Origin: Nannocystis pusilla
Lineage (GTDB): Bacteria; Myxococcota_A; Polyangia; Nannocystales; Nannocystaceae
Direction of reading: 5' to 3'
Length of the DNA stretch: 64,000 nucleotides
Assembly: GCF_026626665.1 (NCBI RefSeq)
Contig: NZ_JAPNKE010000002.1
Coordinates: forward strand, 9,816,001 to 9,880,000
Numbering within the stretch: the stretch's first letter is position 1; each line of letters opens with the position of its first letter. This document shows, one piece after another, positions 57,311 through 64,000 of this stretch. A program made the translations under genes and the position numbers. The notes beneath the pieces are model-generated. The model was not told the DNA's origin. It was given only the letters and a program-made list of their open reading frames with translations, and did not search any database.

Positions 57311-59456
57311 GGATCAGGATGAAGGGCTCGCCGCGGACCTTGCTGACGGCGTAGTTGCGGCCGAGGCCCTCCTGCACGCCGGCGGGGACGCTGCCGAAGC
57401 GCTTGCGCAGGCCCGAGGCGGTGAACACCTCGGCCGCCCCCGGCGCGCCGCTGCCTGCCTCGTCGAGCATGGCCTGGAGGACACCTTGCAGCTCCTCGCG
57501 CGTGCGCGCGACGACCTGGTCGCCGATGACGAACGGCAGGCTGGCGCGAGCGGCCAGCTTGGCGGCGTCGCGGGCGGCGAACACCTTGAGCCAGGCGTTG
57601 GCGGCGTGCCCGGCCTCGGCGTCGGGCTGGTCGCCGCTGCCCTGCTCGGGCGGGGTGCCGTGGTTGTGACCGTCGCCCTCGCCGTGCTCGTGGTTGTGCC
57701 CGCCGCCGGGCGCGGCGGGACCCTCGGGGCCGGACGGCCCGGGCGCGGCGGGGCCCATCTGGCGCGCGAGTCGACGCGACGCCCCCGCCTCCGACTCCGA
57801 GCTGGCCGGACGGACAGCTCGGTTCGGATCGGGGCGCTCGCCCTGACCGGAGTTGTCGAGGATGAACGGCTCGGCGCCGAAGGTGCCGCAGGCCCGCTCG
57901 TCGCGGTGGAACGCCCAGTGGATGTAGACCTTGCCGTTGCCGCTCAAGATCTCGCGCGGCGGCTGCGGGTAGGGCCCGGCGTTGCGCACGACCTCGCGCG
58001 CGGCCCCGTCGAACTGCATGTTGCCGGAGTAACGGACGGTCCGCAGCTTGTCGAGCGAGCCGTCGCTGTTGAGCACGATCTCGACGCGCGTCCACAGGTC
58101 GGGCTTGTTGAGCGCGTTGCCGCGGCCCATCGTGTCGAGCTGCTCGAGGAAGCCGAACGCCCACTTGTCGTGGATCGTCCGGTGCATCGTGGCGATGAAC
58201 TGGGCGAACGGGTGCTTGCGCGAGCGCAGCGCGGTCTGGTTGCCGGGCCGCACCTCGGGGACCATGTTCTCGAGCGGCGATTGATAGAGCTCGCGCGCCT
58301 CCTCCCAGATGCCCTTCTTCTTCGACTGGCGCTGGGAGATGAGGTCCTTCTTCTCGGCGATGTCGCGCCCGAACAGCGCGTTCATCTCGTTGGACGACAA
58401 CCTGAACCGAAGGACAGGTGACTTGGTGTCGGACGAGCCGGCCTGTTGTTTGTTGCGCTGCATGACCGCGGCCTGAGCCTTCTGGTCGGGCGCGAGCTCG
58501 CCGGACGAGGCGGCGTCGGCGGCGGCCTCGTGCTTGAGCATCTCGGGCGAGTGCTCCCGCGGGGCCAGGTCGCGCATCGACAGCATGCTCTTGGCCTTGG
58601 GGTCGTTCTGCTCGGGGATCTTGGTCTCCGGGCTCTGCTGGACCTTGGGGGCCTCCTGCGCCAGCTGGCTCTTCTGCTCGCGCGTCTCGGCGATCTTGTC
58701 CTCGGCCGCCATGCCCTTGGTGGGGTCCTCGCTCGGCTCCTGCTGCGAGGCCTTGGCCTGCTCGGCGTCCTTCTGCAGGTTGGTGATCTCGGCCCGGGTC
58801 TCCTCGGTGACGTCGCGGTTGACGTTGGAGAGGTAGTGCGCGTCGTCGGGGGACTCTTTCTCGTCCTTCTCCTCGAGCTGCTCGACCATCTTGAGCTGCA
58901 ACAGCTCGAAGTCGATCTTCTCCTTCGGCTGCTCCTCCTCGGGCGGCTTCTCCTCTTCCTTCTTCTTCTCCTCGGGCTTCGGCTCCTCGACCGGCAGCGG
59001 CTCGGGCGGCTTCTCGAGCTCCTTCTCTTTCTTCTTCTTCTCGCGCTCTTTCTTCGGCTCCGGCAGCTCCGGGTCGTCGAGCTCCGCGAGCGGATCGATC
59101 GGATCCTTGTCGTCGACCAGCGCGACGACCACCTCGGTCTCGCACTTGCCGTCGACGATCGTGTGCAAGAGGCCGTCGTAGAGCTTGGCCTCGTCGCCCG
59201 ACAGCGCCTTCTCGAGCAGGTCGACGCCGCGCTCGTAGCCGTTGACGCACGCGGGCTTGCGGGCGACCGGGTGCGAGGCGACGCGGTCGTCGGAGCGGAT
59301 GAGCACCAGCAGGCTGGTACTCACCGCGGCGACGTTGATGCCCGCGGAGAACAGGAAGCAGGCGAGGAGCGCGAGTGGCCCGGCATCCCGACGACGCCGA
59401 GCGCGGTCCCCAGGCGCGAGAGCGCCAGGTGTGGGCGGCCGCGGCACGGGCAACAC
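57264..59456 (-). CDS. TonB-family/energy-transducer-like protein with NTF2-like C-terminal domain
   Basis: 730 residues with one N-terminal TM (LALLACFLFSAGINVAAVSTSLLVLI). A long Glu/Lys/Pro-rich stretch (about 135-300) spans the periplasm, followed by a TonB-C-like domain (~425-530; HPFAQFIATMHRTIHDKW, DLWTRVEIVLNSDGSL). A His-rich spacer (GGHNHEHGEGDGHNHG) and a final ~100-residue NTF2-like domain (AWLKVFAARDAA... FGDWRVVGVAR) are unusual additions. It may transduce proton-motive force or act as a myxobacterial transport/motility partner. The last codons are the source of the 90-bp tandem repeat. Confidence 0.8.
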   Translation of the reverse strand: MLPVPRPPTPGALAPGDRARRRRDAGPLALLACFLFSAGINVAAVSTSLLVLIRSDDRVASHPVARKPACVNGYERGVDLLEKALSGDEAKLYDGLLHTIVDGKCETEVVVALVDDKDPIDPLAELDDPELPEPKKEREKKKKEKELEKPPEPLPVEEPKPEEKKKEEEKPPEEEQPKEKIDFELLQLKMVEQLEEKDEKESPDDAHYLSNVNRDVTEETRAEITNLQKDAEQAKASQQEPSEDPTKGMAAEDKIAETREQKSQLAQEAPKVQQSPETKIPEQNDPKAKSMLSMRDLAPREHSPEMLKHEAAADAASSGELAPDQKAQAAVMQRNKQQAGSSDTKSPVLRFRLSSNEMNALFGRDIAEKKDLISQRQSKKKGIWEEARELYQSPLENMVPEVRPGNQTALRSRKHPFAQFIATMHRTIHDKWAFGFLEQLDTMGRGNALNKPDLWTRVEIVLNSDGSLDKLRTVRYSGNMQFDGAAREVVRNAGPYPQPPREILSGNGKVYIHWAFHRDERACGTFGAEPFILDNSGQGERPDPNRAVRPASSESEAGASRRLARQMGPAAPGPSGPEGPAAPGGGHNHEHGEGDGHNHGTPPEQGSGDQPDAEAGHAANAWLKVFAARDAAKLAARASLPFVIGDQVVARTREELQGVLQAMLDEAGSGAPGAAEVFTASGLRKRFGSVPAGVQEGLGRNYAVSKVRGEPFILILERRFGDWRVVGVAR

Positions 59457-59538
59457 TGTAGCGGAAATCTATCGCCAGAGCTCGCCGCCGCCATTGCCTG
59501 CACTCACGGCGGCGACAGCGGCCGAGGCCGCCTGCCAG

Positions 59539-60177
59539 CTAGTGGAGGCTGCGGTAGACGCCGATCACTTTGCCGACCAACTCGAAGGCGCGATGATCGC
59601 CGCGGTGGACGTAGATCGGCTGCATCGCCGCGTTGCCGGGCTGCAGGCGGATCTTGTCGCCCTCGGGGTAGTAACGCTTGCACGTCACTTCGCCCTCGAT
59701 CATCGCCACGACGATCTCGCCCCGCTCGGCGTTGGCCTGGCGACGGACGAACACGTAATCGCCGTCGAAGATTCCATCCTCGATCATGCTCTCGCCGAAG
59801 ACGACGAGGCCGAACACCTCGCGCGGCTGATTGCCGTGGAGGAAGAACTGGTCGACGCTGATCCGGTTGGTGACGTTCTCGTCGGCCAGGATCGGCTGAC
59901 CCGCGGCCACGCGCCCGAGGATCGGGATGTCCGTGGTGCGAACGCGCGCGGCGCTCTCCGGCGCATCCACCGGCCGCAACGCGCGGCTCTTGAGCTCCTC
60001 ACGGACCAGGTATCCCTTGCGCTCGAGCGCCTTGAGGTGGTCGTTGACCCCGTTGGTCGAGCGGATCCCCATGTGCTCGCCGATTTCGCGCAGCGTAGGC
60101 GGGTACCCGTTCGCATCCAGGCAGGAGGAGATGAAGTCGAGCGCTTGCTGCTGGCGGTGGGTGAGCTGGGGTTTCAC
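59539..60177 (-). CDS. lexA: LexA repressor
   Basis: 212 residues. The winged helix (1-65; LTHRQQQALDFISSCLDANGYPP) is followed by a self-cleavage site A92-G93 (RVAAGQP), catalytic S130 (FGESM) and K167 (VTCKRYY). Full-length and intact, so normal RecA-triggered autocleavage and SOS control are expected. The start is ATG 60175-60177. A LexA-box-like element sits 44-60 nt upstream, consistent with autoregulation. It is divergent from the small membrane-protein gene. Confidence 0.96.
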   Translation of the reverse strand: MKPQLTHRQQQALDFISSCLDANGYPPTLREIGEHMGIRSTNGVNDHLKALERKGYLVREELKSRALRPVDAPESAARVRTTDIPILGRVAAGQPILADENVTNRISVDQFFLHGNQPREVFGLVVFGESMIEDGIFDGDYVFVRRQANAERGEIVVAMIEGEVTCKRYYPEGDKIRLQPGNAAMQPIYVHRGDHRAFELVGKVIGVYRSLH

Positions 60178-60220
60178 GGGGAGAGCCTCCTGCGGCGGCT
60201 GCGGAGATCACGCCTTCGGC

Positions 60221-60237
60221 ACTGAACGGGTGTATAC
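60221..60237 (-). promoter_or_regulatory. LexA-box-like element upstream of lexA
   Basis: On the minus strand it reads GTATACACCCGTTCAGT, matching the box I recall for Myxococcus xanthus (CTRHAMRYBYGTTCAGS) at 15 of 17 positions, including the GTTCAG core. Position relative to lexA fits autorepression; a TGTATACA palindrome (60231-60238) overlaps it. Confidence 0.65.
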
Positions 60238-60356
60238 AACAAATTTGCTCAGGTCAAGCTATGCGGAACTGCGAAAGGCGCCGACATGCCCCGGCCGACA
60301 GAGCCCGCCAAAGCCTGAAATTTGCCCGATGAAGCGGCCGCGCAGACCCTTCCGGC

Positions 60357-60857
60357 ATGGGTCCGGATCTCGACAGGAGGCAGGGGCGAAGGGACCGCCG
60401 CGATCCTTCGCGGCCGGCGATCGCGCCGGGCGTGGAGCGACGCGTCAACCAAGGCTCCCGCCGGCGCCTGCCGGAGCCGCGTTGGCGCCAGTGGCCCTCG
60501 ATCCTCGCCGCGGCCGCGCTCGGGGTGGTGGCGGCCGTGGCGCTGCAAGGCCTGCAGGCCGACGCCTCCGGGATCGAGCCGGCTCCCGTCGAGGTGACCG
60601 CGGCCGCACCGCCCGTGGTGCCGGTCAAGACGACGCCGATCTCGCTGAGCGAGGCGCAGGTCCTGCATGACGAGGCCGCGGCGCTGACCCCCGCCGGGGT
60701 CGCCCTCGACGAGACGGCCCATTCGACCTGGTTGCCGCGAATCGGGCGCCTGGAGGCTGCGGTGGCGGATCCGGGGCTGGCGCCGGAGATCCGCGCGGAG
60801 CTCTCGGCGACCCTCGACGCGCTGACGCAGGTCGGCCTCGGCGGAAGGCGGCCTTAG
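60357..60857 (+). CDS. Small membrane-anchored hypothetical protein
   Basis: 166 residues. A basic N-terminus (about 1-45) is followed by one TM (SILAAAALGVVAAVALQGL, ~48-67) and an Ala/Pro/Val-rich external part with a helical tail (LSEAQVLHDEAAALTP). Basic-in topology. No known family. Divergent from lexA, so the same LexA-box region may affect it. Confidence 0.55.
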   Translation: MGPDLDRRQGRRDRRDPSRPAIAPGVERRVNQGSRRRLPEPRWRQWPSILAAAALGVVAAVALQGLQADASGIEPAPVEVTAAAPPVVPVKTTPISLSEAQVLHDEAAALTPAGVALDETAHSTWLPRIGRLEAAVADPGLAPEIRAELSATLDALTQVGLGGRRP

Positions 60858-60930
60858 ACCTCCGAAGCTCCCGGCAGGTTTCGAGTGTTTGCTGCTTTCT
60901 GTGATAGCGTGAGTGCTGGGAGGTCCACTC

Positions 60931-61881
60931 ATGAGATCGCTTCAGCTTTGGTTCGTGTCCGTCGCCGTGGTCGCTTTCGGCGCATGCGGCGACAAGTCCG
61001 GGATGATGACCGGCCAAACCGGTCAGACCGGCGATCCGCCCGACTCCGAGGGCGACGACACCGAAGAGCCCGAGGACACGACCGGGCCGGGAACGAGCTC
61101 GACCACGGAGCAGACCGGCGGCACCAACCCCACGAGCGGACCGGTGGGCCCGACGAGCACGTCCGAGGGCGAGACCTCCACCAGCGCGGGCTTCATCGTC
61201 CCGCCCGACGGCGGCATCAGCGGCCAGTGCGACCCGCGAGTGCAAGACTGTCCCGAAGGACAGAAGTGTACGGCGGTCGCGCCGGCCGAGGGCGAGCCGT
61301 GGGGCGTCAACACGTGCGTGGAGATCAAGGGCGACGGCGCGGTCGGCGACCCGTGCGACGTCGAGGACGGCAAGTACACCGGCATCGACAACTGCGCGGT
61401 GGGCAACATCTGCCTGCTGACCGACGACGAGGGCGCGGGCGGCGTGTGCGTCGAGTTCTGCGACACCAACGACGCGTGCCCCGACACGCCGACGGCCAAC
61501 TGCGTGGTCTACAACGACGGCTCGCTGCCGATCTGCCTCGGCTCGTGCGACCCGCTGCTGCAGGACTGTCCCGAAGGACAGGGCTGCTACAACTCGGCCG
61601 GGGATCTGTTCGTGTGCTTCAAGGAGTCGGCGATGCCCGGCGAGGGCGGGCCCGGCGACGAATGCCAGTACATCAATCAATGTCAGAAGGGCGGGTTCTG
61701 CGCAGCGACGGCCGCGGTCGCCAACTGCCCGCCGAACTCGTCCGGCTGCTGCACCCCGTTCTGCCCGGTCAGCGGCGGCAACGGGCCGTGCCAGGCGGGC
61801 GAGGAGTGCACGCCGTTCTTCGAGATGGGAATGGCTCCGCCCTCGTATGAGGATGTCGGGGTTTGCGTGATCCCCGCCTGA
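60931..61881 (+). CDS. Cys-rich myxobacterial-type lipoprotein with CPEGQ motifs
   Basis: 316 residues from ATG 60931, preceded by GGGAGG at 60918-60923. The lipobox VVAFGAC is followed by a Thr/Gly/Ser/Pro linker (to ~95) and a Cys-rich domain with repeats such as CDPRVQDCPEGQKC, CDPLLQDCPEGQGC and CCTPFCPV. Both CPEGQ elements are encoded by perfect repeat hairpins (CTGTCCCGAAGGACAG at 61248-61263 and 61566-61581). Proteins of this form are abundant in Nannocystis-like genomes; function not known, likely an outer-membrane surface module. Confidence 0.82.
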   Translation: MRSLQLWFVSVAVVAFGACGDKSGMMTGQTGQTGDPPDSEGDDTEEPEDTTGPGTSSTTEQTGGTNPTSGPVGPTSTSEGETSTSAGFIVPPDGGISGQCDPRVQDCPEGQKCTAVAPAEGEPWGVNTCVEIKGDGAVGDPCDVEDGKYTGIDNCAVGNICLLTDDEGAGGVCVEFCDTNDACPDTPTANCVVYNDGSLPICLGSCDPLLQDCPEGQGCYNSAGDLFVCFKESAMPGEGGPGDECQYINQCQKGGFCAATAAVANCPPNSSGCCTPFCPVSGGNGPCQAGEECTPFFEMGMAPPSYEDVGVCVIPA

Positions 61882-61969
61882 TGCATGGGCTAGCGCTCGG
61901 AGCGCCTGGAGACGAGGAAGCAGGGACCCGCGTCAGGTCGACCGGGCCCTTGCTGCTACGCTGCCGGAC

Positions 61970-62117
61970 ATGCGGCTCCTCGTGAATGCCATCATCACCG
62001 GCTTCGGGCTCAAGCTCGGGGCCGACATCTACAAGGCGGTCAAAGAAGAAGCTCGGGCTCCCCGACGACGACGGCGACAACAAGGTCGTGCCGGTCGACC
62101 CGGCGGCGCAGAGCTGA
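61970..62117 (+). CDS. Possible 48-residue small protein with a frame break
   Basis: ATG 61970 gives MRLLVNAIITGFGLKLG-ADIYKAVKE, then the sister frame continues as KLGLPDDDGDNKVVPVDPAAQS with a stop at 62115-62117. Removing one A within AAAGAAGAAG (62042-62051) unites them. Hydrophobic first half and acidic tail look protein-like, but this is a guess from composition. Confidence 0.4.
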
Positions 62118-62126
62118 GGCTACCGC

Positions 62127-62597
62127 TCATTCCTTGGGCGTCCGGGAGCCCGGCGACGTCTGCGGCGTCGGCGGGGTGCCGGACGCCTGCTGCGGCGACG
62201 ACGGCTCGCGGGCAGCCGGCTCCCTCGGGGGCTGCTGCTCTTTGGAGCGCGCCGTCGCCTTTTCGGCCTTGATCGCCGACTTGAGCTGGCCCTCGGGGTC
62301 GATGGAGAAGCGGATCTCCGCCTTCACGTCGATCACGAGGCCGGCGATGACCCGCTGCAACAACTCGACGGTGTCCATGCCGTCGAGGAACTGCCGGACC
62401 TCGGCGCTGACCATCCGCACGACCTCGTTCTTGGTCGCCTGCGTCACCCCGGTCACGATCTCCTTGCCCTTGCCGATCGCGCCGTCGGGATCGAGCAGGC
62501 CGGCGAGGCCCTCGCCGATCTTGCGCCGGAAGCTGCTCGAGGTGAACCCGAGGCGGTCGTCGCGGGGTGGCACATCGTCGTCCTCGGGGTCGCGCAT
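62127..62597 (-). CDS. Small hypothetical protein with amphipathic helices
   Basis: 156 residues from ATG 62595-62597 (MRDPEDDDVPPRDDRLG). The acidic N-terminus leads to helices with EVVRMVSAEVRQFLDGMDTVELLQ and DVKAEIRFSIDPEGQLK, then a Pro/Gln/Ser-rich disordered tail. Similar small proteins are common in Deltaproteobacteria; role unknown. Convergent with the preceding small ORF. Confidence 0.6.
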   Translation of the reverse strand: MRDPEDDDVPPRDDRLGFTSSSFRRKIGEGLAGLLDPDGAIGKGKEIVTGVTQATKNEVVRMVSAEVRQFLDGMDTVELLQRVIAGLVIDVKAEIRFSIDPEGQLKSAIKAEKATARSKEQQPPREPAAREPSSPQQASGTPPTPQTSPGSRTPKE

Positions 62598-63002
62598 GGC
62601 GTCACAGTAGCGCCCCCGCGCACGCGTGGCCATCCGTCCCGAGGTGCGCCCACGCGTCCCGGAGAGGCCTTCCGCGGGCCGCGCCAGGCTTCTGGCGCCC
62701 AGGCCGCCGGGCGGGGGACTTTCCAACGGCCGCGGGAATGTGTTATCTGCCATCCGGCGTTCTGGCCCCAGAAGACGGGGGCCCGGCGCCTTCAGGCCGC
62801 AGGACCCCGAAATCGCCCGAATTCCCGGTCTGAACTCCCCCCGCTCCAGCTTGATTTATGGGCCCGGCGCCCGGATCCCTTGCCTTGCGAACCTTGGATT
62901 GAGCTTCGAGAGATTGTCCTACATCTCCCACTTTTTCCGACCTCGCCCGATTCCGTGATAAGTCCCGAGCACACGACTGCAAGGACTGGAGCAACAAGGT
63001 TC
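62598..63002. other. 405-bp gap without a supported gene
   Basis: GC content falls gradually toward 62900-63000 (TTGATTTATG, ACTTTTTCCG, TTCCGTGATAAG), which may hold the promoter of the following genes. No repeat copy or hairpin of note was found. Confidence 0.5.
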
Positions 63003-63095
63003 ATGACCGCTTACCTCGGAAACATCTGTGCTGCCCTCGTCACGATCGGCCTGCTCGTCGGTACCCTCCGCTTCTCCCGGCAAGTAAGCGGCTGA
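63003..63095 (+). CDS. Possible 30-residue single-TM small protein
   Basis: MTAYLGNICAALVTIGLLVG followed by a short basic tail. One hydrophobic stretch of about 17 residues, preceded by AAGG a few nt upstream. Too short to be sure; it precedes the next gene by 16 nt and may be a leader peptide. Confidence 0.35.
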   Translation: MTAYLGNICAALVTIGLLVGTLRFSRQVSG

Positions 63096-63111
63096 GCTGG
63101 GCTGCGGCGCG

Positions 63112-64000
63112 ATGGCCAGGCCTCCGCAGCGCTCCGATCAATTCGGCGCCTTCTTGGCCTCGCAAGCGCTGTGGCGCGAGGCCGCGCAGGGCGGCGAGCA
63201 CGCCGAGCTGTCGCTGCAGGACATCAACGAGATCCAGCTGCTGCTGCGCGGGCAGTCGGTCATCGACTGGCACCGCCTGGCGCTGAGCTCCGAAGAGGAC
63301 GTGCGCCGCTTGCTGGCGCTCAACGGGCTCGACCTCGGCGACCCACGCGACGAGGCCCGCCTCGCCGACCTCCGCCAGCAAGCCGTCCGCTACATCAGCG
63401 ACGTGCTCAAGCTGCGCCTCGACGACACCATCGCCGACAAGGTGCCGTGGGTGCAGCTGCCGCAGATCGCCTCGAGCAAGGCCAGCGCGCACCAGCGCCA
63501 GGCCTGCACGCTGCTCAAGGTGATGCACATCCTCAATCACCTCGAGGCGCGCGAGATGCGGGCGTCGCTGGCGATCTCCGACTCGGAGATCTTCTCGCTC
63601 GTCGAGGAGAGCGTGACCCGCATGTTCGACGAGCTGCGCACCGCCGGGGTGCCGGTGGTCGAGTTCTCGTGGTCGCGCAAGTCGAAGGAGTCGCAGCTGA
63701 CCAAGCTGCTGCTCAAGAAAGAGACCAACGCGGCGCGCGTGTTCGACCGCCTGCGCTTCCGCCTGATCGTCCGCAACCCCGACGACCTGGTGCCGACGCT
63801 GCGGATCATGCTGCACCGCTGCATCCCGTTCAACTACGTGGTGCCCGACCAGACGGTCAACTCGCTGATCGACCTCAACAGTTTGAAGGTCCTCGGCGCC
63901 GACGCGAACTTCGACACCGACGCCGGTCACCGCGCGCAGCCGACGTCCAACGAGTTCTCCGGCAAGAGCTTCCACGTGCTCAACTTCGTCGCCGACCTGC
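63112..64000 (+). CDS. TIGR04552-like protein with RelA/SpoT-like core (3' end outside window)
   Basis: 296 residues visible from ATG 63112. The N-terminal ~190 residues are helical (LSLQDINEIQLLLRGQSVIDWHRL). The following KSKESQLTKLLLKKETNAAR-VFDRLRFRLIVRNPDDLVPTL segment resembles the synthetase strand-helix of RelA/SpoT nucleotidyltransferases (a basic loop, then the D..R.R stretch). I recall a myxobacterial family of this general type named TIGR04552; the assignment is from memory. The open frame has no stop before the window end. Confidence 0.6.
   Translation, partial: MARPPQRSDQFGAFLASQALWREAAQGGEHAELSLQDINEIQLLLRGQSVIDWHRLALSSEEDVRRLLALNGLDLGDPRDEARLADLRQQAVRYISDVLKLRLDDTIADKVPWVQLPQIASSKASAHQRQACTLLKVMHILNHLEAREMRASLAISDSEIFSLVEESVTRMFDELRTAGVPVVEFSWSRKSKESQLTKLLLKKETNAARVFDRLRFRLIVRNPDDLVPTLRIMLHRCIPFNYVVPDQTVNSLIDLNSLKVLGADANFDTDAGHRAQPTSNEFSGKSFHVLNFVADL

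Overview
The window is GC-rich (about 70 percent or more by eye) with mostly non-overlapping genes on both strands, and its content points to a myxobacterium, most likely of the Nannocystis side of the group. The signs are lipoproteins with Thr/Ser-rich linkers and Cys-rich EGF-like or CPEGQ modules, an AgmX-like tail on a VIT/vWA lipoprotein, eukaryotic-type Ser/Thr kinases, large hybrid histidine kinases, a DUF1501/DUF1592 pair, and a LexA box of the Myxococcus type upstream of lexA. This placement is an inference from gene content, not a phylogeny.

Layout. 1-11 kb: a 5'-truncated DNA methylase, an atypical SDR, RadC, a large PAS hybrid kinase, and a divergent envelope trio (thioredoxin-like lipoprotein, S55 peptidase, beta-propeller protein). 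11-20 kb: a TetR/GST divergent pair with a clear operator, a lipoprotein, an RNase H, a three-gene surface-glycan cassette, a Ser/Thr kinase and a GT-C-like membrane protein. 20.5-22.1 kb: a lower-GC insert carrying an AAA ATPase joined to a PD-(D/E)XK nuclease-like domain, a candidate defence gene. 22.7-36 kb: a second kinase, the DUF1501/DUF1592 operon, a sensor kinase, a fused transporter-like/spermidine-synthase protein, a Cys-repeat lipoprotein and a MoaD-MoaE fusion. 36-48 kb: housekeeping genes (SprT-like, malic enzyme, peptide deformylase, ferredoxin, Mrp, Lon-N domain, GTP cyclohydrolase I, MerR, pteridine-reductase-like SDR, bS21, EEP nuclease). 48-64 kb: Cys-rich and glycosidase lipoproteins, a VIT/vWA lipoprotein, acyl-CoA synthetase, TonB-like protein, LexA and a partial gene with RelA/SpoT-like features.

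The most striking unexplained signal is a short dispersed word, GGACA(T/G)GTC(C). Twenty-four exact 9-mer matches were counted by hand over 64 kb, where about one is expected from base composition, with many further near matches. It lies between genes, inside genes using otherwise rare codons, over start codons (several genes start at the ATG in GGACATGTCC), and as inverted pairs separated by exactly 4 nt that form small tetraloop hairpins, one of them the stem of a textbook terminator. Density (roughly one site per kb) and the terminator pairing resemble the DNA-uptake sequences of Neisseria and Haemophilus, but other explanations remain open.

A second general point is that at least seven genes carry frame breaks, mostly consistent with one lost base in a G or C run. 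Assembly error is a serious possibility; real decay or slippage is the alternative. No tRNA, rRNA, CRISPR array or insertion sequence was recognised.
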